64,000 nucleotides of DNA from Desulfosporosinus meridiei DSM 13257 (GTDB taxonomy: Bacteria; Bacillota; Desulfitobacteriia; Desulfitobacteriales; Desulfitobacteriaceae), in NCBI RefSeq assembly GCF_000231385.2, contig NC_018515.1:2438501-2502500 (forward strand), read 5' to 3'. A program made the position numbers and the translations under genes. Under the pieces are notes generated by a model. The model was not told the origin of the DNA. It worked only from the letters and a program-made list of their open reading frames with translations, and did not search any database. Shown here piece by piece: positions 36,085-44,657 of the stretch. Position 1 is the first letter of the stretch. The number at the start of each line of letters is the position of its first letter.

Positions 36085-37593
36085 ATGAATGACAAAAGCA
36101 ATAATCAAGCCGAAATCGACCATATGTTGTTTTGGCCTCCATTGCTGGCGATTGTACTGCTTTGTGCTTTAATCGTTTTAAATCCTGAAGCAGGTAATAA
36201 TGCCGTCAACAGTGTCTTTGCAGTGGTAACCGGTAAGCTTGGCTGGACATACGAGATATTTGTCCTGGCTAACATTGGGCTGATTCTTTACTTTATTTTC
36301 GGCAAATATGCCAAAAAGAGATTTGGGGATGAAAAGCCGGAATTCAGCACCTTAACCTGGCTGGGAATGCTCTTCACAGCTGGTACCACCGGCACTATAT
36401 TTTTTTGGGCCACCATTGAATTTTATTACTTTCTCTCCGGGCCACCCTTTGGACTTGAGCCCTTTTCCCCCGAGGCCTGGGATTGGTCCATGGCTTACAG
36501 TCTCTTTAACTGGGGAATAGGGGGGTATGGACTTTATGTAGCAATTGGAGTTGTGTTTGGCTATTTCTTCTTTGTTCAGAAGAAAGAGGTTTTTCGCCCC
36601 AGTACGGCCTGTGAAACTTTCTTAGGTAAACATGCGAGTGGAGCTGCCGGCAAGGTAATTGACATCTTCTATATGATTGGAGTTATAGCAGGGGTTAGTA
36701 CCTCAATTGGCTTAGGAACTCCGATTATTAGTGAACTAATTACCAAGATATCCGGCATTCAGCATACCCTGGGGTTGGATGCAGCCATCATCGTAATCTG
36801 GACGATCATTTTCACGATTTCCGTATATTCAGGCCTAGAAAAAGGTATTGCCTTTCTCAGTAATGTCCGAGTTTATTTGGGATATGGTTTGTTGATTTTT
36901 ATTATACTTGTTGGGCCAACAACATTCATGTTAAACAATTTTTTTGATGCCTTAGGCATTTCCCTGAATAATTTTATGCGGATGAGTTTGTATACAGATG
37001 CCCACCTGCAGACCGGATTCCCCCAAGGTTGGACCATTTTCTTCTATGCCTGGTTTATGTCCTTTGCCCTCAGTACAGGTATCTATCTGGCACGCATATC
37101 CAAAGGACGTACTGTGCGCGAATTTGCCTTGGGAGCTACATTTTCCGGAGTACTAAGCGCTTATCTCTATTTTGCCGTGCTAGGCAACTACAGTATTCAG
37201 ATCTTTAATGACCAGGTTATAGACGTAACAAAAATCTTTAACGATTTTGGGGCCCAAAGGGCTGTTGTTGAAATCTGGAATACGCTGCCATTAAGTATGA
37301 TTGTCCTGCCAATTTTCGTGATTTTGATTTTTATCTCTACGGCTAATGTTATAAATAGCGTGGCCTATACTTTAGCAATGGTTTCGTCAAAAGAACTGAA
37401 GTATGGAGAAGAGCCAGGTAAATTGAGCAGGATAGTCTGGGCAGTCATTCTTGGCTGTCTAAGCCTAACCCTAATGTTTTTAGGTGGTCTTAAACCACTG
37501 CAGACATCTGCTACAGCCGGATCGTTTCCTACAATGATCATTATGGGTTTAATATTCTATGGATTTCTGAAGGGACCCAAACAGTGGGATTAA
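36085..37593 (+). CDS. BCCT transporter, CaiT-like
   Basis: 502 residues, 12 helices. It resembles E. coli CaiT (carnitine/butyrobetaine antiporter) more than the Na+-driven members: FLSGPPFGLEPFSPEAWDWS, GFPQGWTIFFYAWFMSFA, and FGAQRAVVEIWNTLPLS. The substrate box in helix 8 reads GW-x4-Y-A-W-F-x2-F where CaiT has GW-x4-W-A-W-W-x2-Y, so it stays aromatic but differs. The usual BCCT GMGIG-type segment is replaced by AGTTGTIFFW. Antiport would let the cell swap a methylated substrate for its demethylated product. It follows the demethylase gene by 21 bp. Confidence 0.9.
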   Translation: MNDKSNNQAEIDHMLFWPPLLAIVLLCALIVLNPEAGNNAVNSVFAVVTGKLGWTYEIFVLANIGLILYFIFGKYAKKRFGDEKPEFSTLTWLGMLFTAGTTGTIFFWATIEFYYFLSGPPFGLEPFSPEAWDWSMAYSLFNWGIGGYGLYVAIGVVFGYFFFVQKKEVFRPSTACETFLGKHASGAAGKVIDIFYMIGVIAGVSTSIGLGTPIISELITKISGIQHTLGLDAAIIVIWTIIFTISVYSGLEKGIAFLSNVRVYLGYGLLIFIILVGPTTFMLNNFFDALGISLNNFMRMSLYTDAHLQTGFPQGWTIFFYAWFMSFALSTGIYLARISKGRTVREFALGATFSGVLSAYLYFAVLGNYSIQIFNDQVIDVTKIFNDFGAQRAVVEIWNTLPLSMIVLPIFVILIFISTANVINSVAYTLAMVSSKELKYGEEPGKLSRIVWAVILGCLSLTLMFLGGLKPLQTSATAGSFPTMIIMGLIFYGFLKGPKQWD

Positions 37594-37695
37594 GGATTGT
37601 GTCCTGGGATAAAAATCCGAGGGAATGATCAAAAAAAATCGATGATTTGAAGAATAAAAGGCATTTAAATTCAAGAGAAATGGGAGGAAATAATA

Positions 37696-38328
37696 ATGAG
37701 CGATTTCACTAAATTAGCAGAGGCCGTCTTTCGAGGAGACTTTGGCAGTGCCGGGCAAATCACCAAGGAATTTATCGATAATGGGACGGATCCCTTAGCA
37801 ATCATCAACCAAGGATTAATCGCAGGTATGGACATCGTAGCACCTAAGTTTAAAGCAGGAGAGATGTTTGTGCCGGAAGTAATGATGGCTGCCAGAGCCA
37901 TGGCTGTGGGCATGGAATTACTGAAGCCTTTGATTAATGATGTGGATATTCCTTCTAAAGGAACCGTCATCATTGGAACTGTAGCCGGGGATCTTCATGA
38001 CATCGGTAAAAACTTAGTAGCCATGATCTTAGAAAGCGGCGGCTTCAAGGTAATAGATTTAGGTGTCGATGTCTCGGCAGATAAATTTGTTGAGGCAGCA
38101 AAGGAATATAATCCCCAAGTCATTGGAATGTCTGCTCTTTTAACGACAACTATGATTGCCATGAAGGATACTATCGATGCCCTTACGGAAGCAGGTTTAC
38201 GTGAGAACATAAAAGTTATTGTGGGTGGAGCTCCTTTATCCCAAGATTTTGCCAACCAAATTGGTGCAGACGGTTATGCCTCGGATGCTATGTCCGCCAA
38301 GGAACTATGCGAGAAACTCGCGGTTTAG
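37696..38328 (+). CDS. Corrinoid protein of a methyltransferase system (MtgC/MttC-like)
   Basis: 210 residues behind GGGAGG. An N-terminal helical cap (~1-88) is followed by the B12-binding Rossmann domain with D99-L-H101-D-I-G104 (H101 is the lower cobalt ligand) and later SALLTTTM and GGAPLSQDFA. It carries the methyl group as methyl-Co(III) between the MttB-family enzyme and the methyltransferase encoded next. No reductive-activation (RamA-type) protein is seen in the window. Confidence 0.95.
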   Translation: MSDFTKLAEAVFRGDFGSAGQITKEFIDNGTDPLAIINQGLIAGMDIVAPKFKAGEMFVPEVMMAARAMAVGMELLKPLINDVDIPSKGTVIIGTVAGDLHDIGKNLVAMILESGGFKVIDLGVDVSADKFVEAAKEYNPQVIGMSALLTTTMIAMKDTIDALTEAGLRENIKVIVGGAPLSQDFANQIGADGYASDAMSAKELCEKLAV

Positions 38329-38340
38329 CTGAATGAATAC

Positions 38341-38376
38341 GGTTCAGGCAGCAATATAACTGCCTGATCCCTTTTT
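38341..38376. terminator. Hairpin between the corrinoid-protein and methyltransferase genes
   Basis: TCAGGCAG (38344-38351) pairs with CTGCCTGA (38360-38367), with a GG/CC pair further out, followed by CTTTTT. Inside an operon it may cut expression of the later genes. Confidence 0.7.
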
Positions 38377-38422
38377 AAATTTGGAGCAATTAATGAAAAA
38401 ATATTAGAAAGCGGGCTAAGAG

Positions 38423-39223
38423 ATGTTAATTATAGGAGAACTTATCAATACGAGTAGAAAAGCGATTAAAGAAGCAGTAAAAATGAAAGATGCCAATTAT
38501 ATTCAACAAGTGGCCAGAGAACAGTTGGAAGCTGGAGCTAATTATATTGACGTCAACTGTGGAACAATGGTTAATAATGAAGTTGAGATCATGGAATGGC
38601 TGGTTGATACTGTACAGGAAGCAGTTGAGGCTCCCCTCAGTATTGACAGCCCTGATCCGAAAGTCATTGAGGCCGGTTTAAGACTTGTTAAATATGGCCA
38701 GCCCATGATTAACTCCATTTCTGATGAGAAGGAACGTTTTGAGAGTATTTTGCCATTAGCAGTTAAATACAATCCTAAAATTGTCGCCTTATGCATGGAT
38801 GATACCGGAATGCCGGAAACCGGCGAGGATCGCCTGCGAGTGGCCAAGAGTCTTTATCAAAAACTTACTGAAGCCGGTGTTCCTGACGAAAATATTTACT
38901 TTGACCCGCTGGTTAAACCGATTAGTGCCGTGGAAAAAGCCGGTATCGAAGTATTAGAGTCGATAAAATTTATTAAACTATCATACCCTAAGGTGCATTT
39001 TACTTGTGGTCTCAGCAACGTTTCCTATGGACTTCCCAACCGTAAGATATTAAACAGATTATTCGTCGTACAGACCATGACCATGGGTATGGATGGTTAT
39101 ATTCTTAATCCAACCGATAAAGAGATGATGGGAGCAATTTATGCTTCTCAGGCCTTATTGGGCCTAGATTCCTATTGTATGAATTATTTAAAAGCTCATC
39201 GTAAAGGCCTCTACGAAGCTTGA
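38423..39223 (+). CDS. Methylcorrinoid:tetrahydrofolate methyltransferase (MtgA-like)
   Basis: 266 residues with a pterin-binding TIM-barrel, as in MtgA/MtvA and the pterin domain of MetH: GELINTSRKAIKEAV at the start, NYIDVNCGTM, APLSIDSPDP, PMINSISDEKERF. It takes the methyl from the corrinoid protein to tetrahydrofolate, giving CH3-H4folate for the acetyl-CoA (Wood-Ljungdahl) pathway or oxidation. With the upstream genes it completes a three-component methyl transfer system. Confidence 0.93.
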   Translation: MLIIGELINTSRKAIKEAVKMKDANYIQQVAREQLEAGANYIDVNCGTMVNNEVEIMEWLVDTVQEAVEAPLSIDSPDPKVIEAGLRLVKYGQPMINSISDEKERFESILPLAVKYNPKIVALCMDDTGMPETGEDRLRVAKSLYQKLTEAGVPDENIYFDPLVKPISAVEKAGIEVLESIKFIKLSYPKVHFTCGLSNVSYGLPNRKILNRLFVVQTMTMGMDGYILNPTDKEMMGAIYASQALLGLDSYCMNYLKAHRKGLYEA

Positions 39224-39287
39224 TAAGTAGATCTTAAGCAAGCAATGAGAAGTGGTCTGGAGATATTGATACTTTGTTGTAAAACGA

Positions 39288-39344
39288 GCAGACAAATGCA
39301 AAGTGAAATTGCAAAAGATGCAATTTCATTTTGCATTTGTCTGC
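39288..39344. terminator. Very long hairpin before the second BCCT gene
   Basis: A stem of 26 positions (39288-39313 with 39319-39344) is broken only by one G-U pair, loop AAAGA. No T-run follows on the plus strand, so RNA processing or stability is as likely as termination. Confidence 0.6.
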
Positions 39345-39437
39345 TGGAGGTACAAGTCTGGCGTACTGCAGCTCAACCCAAACAATTGTTTCAAATTATT
39401 TAAGTTAAGATATAAAAATAAATAATTGGAGGCATAT

Positions 39438-41000
39438 ATGAAAAGTGTAAGCAAAGTAGATAAACCGATTCTGTGGAGTTCACTGATAATTTCAGCCGCA
39501 TTTGTCGTTGCTACACTGGTGACTCCTTCTGGTGTTTCAAAAATTTTTAATACAGTTTTCTCTTTTTTTACCAAGAACCTTGGGTGGGTCTACATGTTAA
39601 CAGCGGCTATGTTTGTTGTTTTTTGTATTGGTTTGGCAGTAAGCAAATATGGCAATATCAAGCTCAGTAAAGACGATGAAGAACCTGAATACAGCCGCGG
39701 AAGTTGGTTTGCCATGCTATTTGCAGCGGGCATGGGAGTCGGCCTGGTGTTCTGGGGCGCAGCCGAGCCGATTATGCATTTTGACACTTCCCCTTTCGCG
39801 GACAGCAAGACTCCCGAGGCTGCCACCATTGCTATGCGTACGGTACTTTTCCACTGGGGACTGCATCCTTGGGCTTTGTATGCCGTGGTTGCCCTTGCCC
39901 TGGCTTACTTTCAATTCCGTAAAGGTCTGCCTGGCCTGATCAGCTCCACGCTCTACCCTCTAATTGGAGAAAAAGGCATCAGAGGCCCTATCGGTAAAAT
40001 CATTGATGCCATTGCCGTTATTGTAACTCTATTTGGAGTTGCAACTTCCCTCGGGCTGGGTGCCCAACAGCTTACCACAGGAATGAGTTTTCAATTCGGT
40101 ATTCCTAACACCACCACTGTAGCGCTTGTGTTAATCGCAATCATCACTGGTTTGTTTACCATCTCAGCTGTTACCGGAATTGATAAGGGTATTAAATTCC
40201 TCAGCAATACCAATATGGTTATTGCCTTCCTGCTGATGTTTTTCCTCTTATTCATTGGCCCAACAAGATACATCCTGAATGTTTTCACCGAATCGATAGG
40301 TAGTTATCTGCAAAACATTGTTTCTTTGAGCTTCTTTGTGGATACTCAGGGCATAGTTGCCAAACATACTGGATATGACTGGATCGGCTCTTGGACAGTT
40401 TTTTACTGGGCCTGGTGGATCACTTGGGCTCCTTTTGTAGGAAGCTTTATTGCCCGGATTTCTAAAGGTAGAACTATTCGTGAATTCATGGTAGGTATAC
40501 TTATTGCTCCCACTTTGTTAAGTGCAATGTGGTTTAGCATCATAGGCGGCAGCGCTCTCTACATCGAACTGTATGGCAGTGGAGGAATTGGTGCCGCCGT
40601 TGCTAAGGATGTCCCCAGTGGTATTTTCGTAATGTTGAGTCATTTCCCCTTAGGTGGCCTGATGGCAGTACTTACGATGATATTACTGTCTATATTCTTC
40701 ATCACTTCTGCTGACTCCGCCACATTCGTAATCGGTATGTTTACTTCTGGTGGAGAGCTTAACCCGGATAACCGGTTAAAAATCGTTTGGGGTGTTGTGG
40801 AAGGAGCTTTAGCCGCTATGCTCCTCATCGCCGGTGGACTTTCCGCAGTTCAAACGGTCTCGTTTGTATTTAGTTTTCCTTTCATGGTAATTATGATCCT
40901 AATGGTTGTGAGCTTGCTTAAAGCTTTAGGCAAAAGTAATCATAATCAGGCAAATTACGATCTAAAGGCAAGCAACGAAGGCAAAGCAGCTAATCTTTAG
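39438..41000 (+). CDS. BCCT transporter, betaine/choline type
   Basis: 520 residues from ATG 39438, 5 bp behind TTGGAGG. It is a standard BCCT member: AAGMGVGLVFWGAAEPIMHF (the glycine stretch of Na+-coupled BetP/OpuD), and FYWAWWITWAPFVGSFIARI with the full W-A-W-W-x2-W aromatic box. It probably imports betaine or a relative with Na+. It follows the methyltransferase gene but a large hairpin lies between, so it may have its own expression control. Confidence 0.92.
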   Translation: MKSVSKVDKPILWSSLIISAAFVVATLVTPSGVSKIFNTVFSFFTKNLGWVYMLTAAMFVVFCIGLAVSKYGNIKLSKDDEEPEYSRGSWFAMLFAAGMGVGLVFWGAAEPIMHFDTSPFADSKTPEAATIAMRTVLFHWGLHPWALYAVVALALAYFQFRKGLPGLISSTLYPLIGEKGIRGPIGKIIDAIAVIVTLFGVATSLGLGAQQLTTGMSFQFGIPNTTTVALVLIAIITGLFTISAVTGIDKGIKFLSNTNMVIAFLLMFFLLFIGPTRYILNVFTESIGSYLQNIVSLSFFVDTQGIVAKHTGYDWIGSWTVFYWAWWITWAPFVGSFIARISKGRTIREFMVGILIAPTLLSAMWFSIIGGSALYIELYGSGGIGAAVAKDVPSGIFVMLSHFPLGGLMAVLTMILLSIFFITSADSATFVIGMFTSGGELNPDNRLKIVWGVVEGALAAMLLIAGGLSAVQTVSFVFSFPFMVIMILMVVSLLKALGKSNHNQANYDLKASNEGKAANL

Positions 41001-41265
41001 TTTGCCGCAGTACTTGGCTGTTTGTCCTTTTCAGCTCGATGTCGGGATTTCATGAGGAAAGTGCAGCGAGGTAGTTTTAATGCTGCCTTCAGAACCTACC
41101 ATGATGCAGTAAGCTTTTCTCAGATTGTTTCACACTTGTGTGAAGAACCCTGTCAAATTGTCTGTCCGAGACGAGAAAAGGATGGAGCGATATCAACCAG
41201 TAACGCTTCGGCGAGAGAGTGGCACAGCGGGAAAGTCCGTTGTGCCCTCTATTCTTGCAAAACCT
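41001..41265. other. Intergenic
   Basis: No gene or clear terminator seen after the BCCT gene; short open frames here lack an RBS. Confidence 0.35.
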
Positions 41266-41322
41266 TTTTTGTTGACGACGAAACAAAATTGTGATACGTT
41301 ATTGTTACACCGTCAACAAAAA
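41266..41322 (+). promoter_or_regulatory. Promoter and long-armed operator of the MarR gene
   Basis: TTGACG (41272-41277) and TACGTT (41295-41300, with an extended TG) are 17 bp apart. TTTTTGTTGACG (41266-41277) is repeated inverted at 41311-41322. One arm covers the -35 box and the other the RBS, so a protein bound to both, or an RNA hairpin, would silence the gene. Confidence 0.6.
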
Positions 41323-41333
41323 GGAGAGACCAC

Positions 41334-41795
41334 ATGAATCAAGCTCTGAGAATCTTAGACATTTTTATGAAAATACAGGAGAACTCGGACTTACTCCAAC
41401 ATAAACAAGAGGGACTGTTGGCTGAACTCAGCTTTGCGGAAGTCCACTGTATTGACTGGATTGGTATGATTGACCATCCAAATGTCACAAAAATTTCCGA
41501 AAAGATGGGCCTGACGCGGGGAGGCATCAGCAGAATCAGCAAAAGGTTAATGGGGAAGGGCTTAATAGAGAGCTACCAGGAGCCGGACAATAACAAAGAA
41601 ATTTATTTTCAACTAACTGAGCAAGGAAAGACTGTCTATGACCAGCATAAAAAAATTCACAACAAAGCACGTCAAGAGTGGTTAGCCTTTTTAGAACACT
41701 ACAGCGACGATGAACAGGCTACATTATTACGGTTCTTTACAGAAATTAGCGTTCTATTTGACTGTGAATCGGCTGATCAGATGGATGAAAATTAA
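41334..41795 (+). CDS. MarR-family transcriptional regulator
   Basis: 153 residues behind AAGGAGAG. The winged HTH (~45-110) reads HPNVTKISEKMGLTRGGISRISKRLMGKGLIE with the wing EPDNNKEIYFQLTEQG. Dimerisation helices flank it. It is followed by a decayed ferredoxin-like gene and an intact ferredoxin, so it may have controlled an Fe-S protein operon. Confidence 0.92.
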   Translation: MNQALRILDIFMKIQENSDLLQHKQEGLLAELSFAEVHCIDWIGMIDHPNVTKISEKMGLTRGGISRISKRLMGKGLIESYQEPDNNKEIYFQLTEQGKTVYDQHKKIHNKARQEWLAFLEHYSDDEQATLLRFFTEISVLFDCESADQMDEN

Positions 41796-41832
41796 TGCTG
41801 TTTCATGAGAGAAAATGGCGCTACGAGAATAA

Positions 41833-42069
41833 CGGGCCAATACAAGGGTCAATCAAGCCCACTGCACCCAATGCGGAGTATGTCTGAATGTTTGTAAAAT
41901 GGATATTGAACCCTATAAAACACCGAACCACATAGAATGCATCCGTTGCGGCAAGTGCAAAAAGAATTGCCCGACCAAAGCCATAACATCAGTATTTTTG
42001 AACCCCAGTGCTGATAGCCGGAAGGCTAAAATCAAAACCACAGCGAGAGTCATTGAATCCGAGAAGTAA
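41833..42069 (+). pseudogene. C-terminal fragment of a 4Fe-4S membrane protein (NapH/CcoG-like)
   Basis: The frame is open for 78 codons but has no start before the first cluster. Two 4Fe-4S motifs are intact: CTQCGVCLNVC and CIRCGKCKKNC-P. The tail matches the end of polyferredoxins of the NapH type. The membrane part is missing, so a 5' deletion is likely. Confidence 0.6.
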
Positions 42070-42122
42070 GCCATTGGAAAAGAGAGCGATCCTGGATTAA
42101 AGAAAGAGAAAGAAGGGGCAAG

Positions 42123-42386
42123 ATGCTAAAGAATATACTGTCTCGTCTCACTAGGAATGCAGAAGAGAAGCCGAAAATAAATCCAGTCACTGCTCTCTAT
42201 CAGTATCAGATTAACGCTGAGGAATGCCGGAGCTGCGACCGATGTAGAAAAGTCTGCAAGGTCGGGGCGATCAGCGGAGAACGTGGCCAAGCAGCCTATG
42301 TAATTGATGAAGAAAAGTGCATAAAATGCGGAACCTGTGCGAAGTGGTGCAAGTATAAGGCAATACAAAGGTTGGATTCTGTTTAA
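42123..42386 (+). CDS. 2[4Fe-4S] ferredoxin
   Basis: 87 residues behind AAGGGGC. Two clusters are indicated by CRSCDRCRKVC (with K-V in place of the usual proline) and CIKCGTCAKWC. The spacing resembles the ferredoxin tails of electron-bifurcating hydrogenase/NuoF-type proteins (YQINAEEC, YVIDEEKC). The ~30-residue N-terminus is basic. It is probably an electron carrier. Confidence 0.85.
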   Translation: MLKNILSRLTRNAEEKPKINPVTALYQYQINAEECRSCDRCRKVCKVGAISGERGQAAYVIDEEKCIKCGTCAKWCKYKAIQRLDSV

Positions 42387-42404
42387 TCTTCTAATAGTTA
42401 ATCC

Positions 42405-42452
42405 AAAACGTAAGAAGCAAACGCCAATAACGGTGTTTGCTTCTTACGTTTT
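42405..42452. terminator. Terminator of the ferredoxin gene
   Basis: AAAACGTAAGAAGCAAAC (42405-42422) pairs perfectly over 18 bp with 42435-42452. The 264 bp after it hold no gene. Confidence 0.85.
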
Positions 42453-42716
42453 GCATCCCGATATAGTAGTTTTGAGTATTAGGGGCACCTGTAAAATTAA
42501 GCAGGTGCTTTTACTCTTTAGATATTTTCAGGACTTATAGTTTCAGTTAAATATATAATTAATCACAATGGTCTTTTCATTGGAATCGGTTATGTTAAAG
42601 GGTTTGAGGAGATAAATAGCGAATTTCTATTTAGACTGCAAGAAGGTTTAAACCGTGCGAAGACAGTGTCTTCGTATAAAGCATTCTCACTGTCATCTCA
42701 AAGGAGTTTTATGTAA

Positions 42717-44636
42717 ATGTCAAGACAATACAGACGAAAAATGAATTTTAAACTCGCTGCTAATCAACCTATAGATATATCCCAAAAAATGGAGTCCTAT
42801 CATCAAAGCAATGAATTATACCGGGTATTAGTCGATCAAGCCGGTGTGGGCATTTTTGTAACTGATTGGGAATACCGCCTGATAAACATAAATTCCTGCC
42901 TCTGTTCAATGTTTGGCTATGCGAAGGAGGAACTTAAAGAGAAAAATCTCCTTGAGTTAATTGTTACGGATAGCCTGAATAATGGGTATGATCTGGTTTC
43001 TATTATTAAGGAAGGCAAGAAAATCATTGAAGAACTGTGGTGCCGGCGAAAAGATAACTCTGTTTTCTTGTGTGAATTAACGATTAATATACTTTCTGAA
43101 GGCAGACTGCAAGGGATTGCCCGGAATATTACCAAGTACAGGCAGACCGAACTGGCTTTAAAGGAAAGTGTGGCCCGCTACCAGGCAGTGGTGGAAGATC
43201 AGATCGAACTGATCAGGCGTTTTCGACCGGACGGCACGCTGACCTTTCTCAATAGTGCCTTCTGCAAATACTATGGTAAGGACATGGCTGAATTGCTGGG
43301 CCATAATTTCATGGAATTATTTCCGGCGGAGGATCGGGAAACTGTAAAACGGCAAATATTTTCCCTTAACAAAGATAACCCGGTGGCTATCGCTGAGCGC
43401 CGCTTTATCAGATCTAATGGGGAAGTTGTTTGGCAGCAGTGGACCAATAGAGCTGTCTTTAACGAGAGCGGGCAAATAGTTGAGTATCAATCCGTGGGCA
43501 GGGATATTACCAACCAAAAACAAGTAGAAGAGCAGCTCAAACAAAGTGAAGCCAGGTACAGGGCAATTGTGGAGGATCAGGTTGAACTGATCAGGCGGTT
43601 TAATACTGATGGAACCCTTACGTTTGTCAATGGGTCCTTTGGCAAATTTATTGGGCAGCCGGTGGAAGAAATTATTGGGCAAAATTTTACTACGTTTATT
43701 CGCGCCGATGACCGGGAGGAAATCAGGAGAAAAGTTTACGCTTTGACCCCGGAAAACCCTGTTGTAGTTACGGAACCGAGATTTGTTGACAATCAAGGAA
43801 AAGTTCATTGGACCCAGTGGGTGAACAGGGCTATCCTCAATGAGCATGGTGAAATCGTGGAATACCAGTCTGTGGGTCGAGATATCACTGCCCAAAAAAA
43901 AGCGGAATTAAAGATTGCCGAAGCCAGAGAAGCAACTGAAAGGGCTTCCAGGGTTGCCACCCTAGCCGTTATCGGCGGAGGAATTGCTCACGAAATTAAC
44001 CAGCCATTAAATGCCATTAAAGTTTTGGCTGAAACAATCCTCTATCTCTATAACTCTAGGAAAGAGGTGCCTAGAGAAGAGATCATAAAAAGTGTCACGA
44101 ATATTTCCCGGCAGGTTGACCGCATAGATTCCATAGTAAACCACTTGCGTTCCTTCCTTAAATACCGCCAGAGTTTTGATTATGTACCCTGTGATATCAA
44201 CGAAGTGGTGGAACATTCCTTGCCCCTGGTCAATAACCAGATTTTATCAAGGCGTATTAAAGTCATCAAAAAATTAGAGGCTGTTTCACCTGTCTGCGGC
44301 TGCTTTGTTCGTTTTGAGGAAGTTGTGTTAAACTTACTAATGAATGCAGTACAGGCCTTAGAACCCTATAAACAGGAACATAAAGAAATCGTGATCAGTA
44401 CCTGGGTAGCAGACCATAAAATCCACTTAACTGTTAGGGATAATGGACCAGGGATTGACCCAGAGATTGCTCAAAAAATATTTGAACCGTTTTTTAGTAC
44501 CAAGGATGCCAGCAGTTCAATGGGCCTGGGAATGTCCATTGTTCATTCGATTGTTATGTCAAGTAATGGAACGATTGCAGTTGCTAATAACCCCGGTGGC
44601 GGAGCGTGTATTCATATTACCTTTCCTAGTTGTTAA
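42717..44636 (+). CDS. Multi-PAS sensor histidine kinase (NtrB-like)
   Basis: 639 residues with no membrane helix. There are three PAS domains (~25-145, ~155-270, ~280-395); the second and third are close copies sharing VEDQ-x-ELIRRF and EYQSVGRDIT. The kinase core has H425 in AHEINQPLNAIK and a HATPase with LLMNAVQ, DNGPGIDP and GLGMSIVHS. The HEINQPL box is typical of kinases for NtrC-type regulators, and one is encoded 21 bp downstream. A start-stop pair (ATGTAA) lies just before the ATG, behind AAGGAG. Confidence 0.93.
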   Translation: MSRQYRRKMNFKLAANQPIDISQKMESYHQSNELYRVLVDQAGVGIFVTDWEYRLININSCLCSMFGYAKEELKEKNLLELIVTDSLNNGYDLVSIIKEGKKIIEELWCRRKDNSVFLCELTINILSEGRLQGIARNITKYRQTELALKESVARYQAVVEDQIELIRRFRPDGTLTFLNSAFCKYYGKDMAELLGHNFMELFPAEDRETVKRQIFSLNKDNPVAIAERRFIRSNGEVVWQQWTNRAVFNESGQIVEYQSVGRDITNQKQVEEQLKQSEARYRAIVEDQVELIRRFNTDGTLTFVNGSFGKFIGQPVEEIIGQNFTTFIRADDREEIRRKVYALTPENPVVVTEPRFVDNQGKVHWTQWVNRAILNEHGEIVEYQSVGRDITAQKKAELKIAEAREATERASRVATLAVIGGGIAHEINQPLNAIKVLAETILYLYNSRKEVPREEIIKSVTNISRQVDRIDSIVNHLRSFLKYRQSFDYVPCDINEVVEHSLPLVNNQILSRRIKVIKKLEAVSPVCGCFVRFEEVVLNLLMNAVQALEPYKQEHKEIVISTWVADHKIHLTVRDNGPGIDPEIAQKIFEPFFSTKDASSSMGLGMSIVHSIVMSSNGTIAVANNPGGGACIHITFPSC

Positions 44637-44657
44637 GCATCATGGAGGCGATAAGCT

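Noticed and set aside
32977-41000. Cobalamin or folate riboswitch for the corrinoid operon
   Set aside because: I looked for a B12 box and a long structured leader before the methyl-transfer genes and did not find one; the sigma-54 leader is only ~35 nt.
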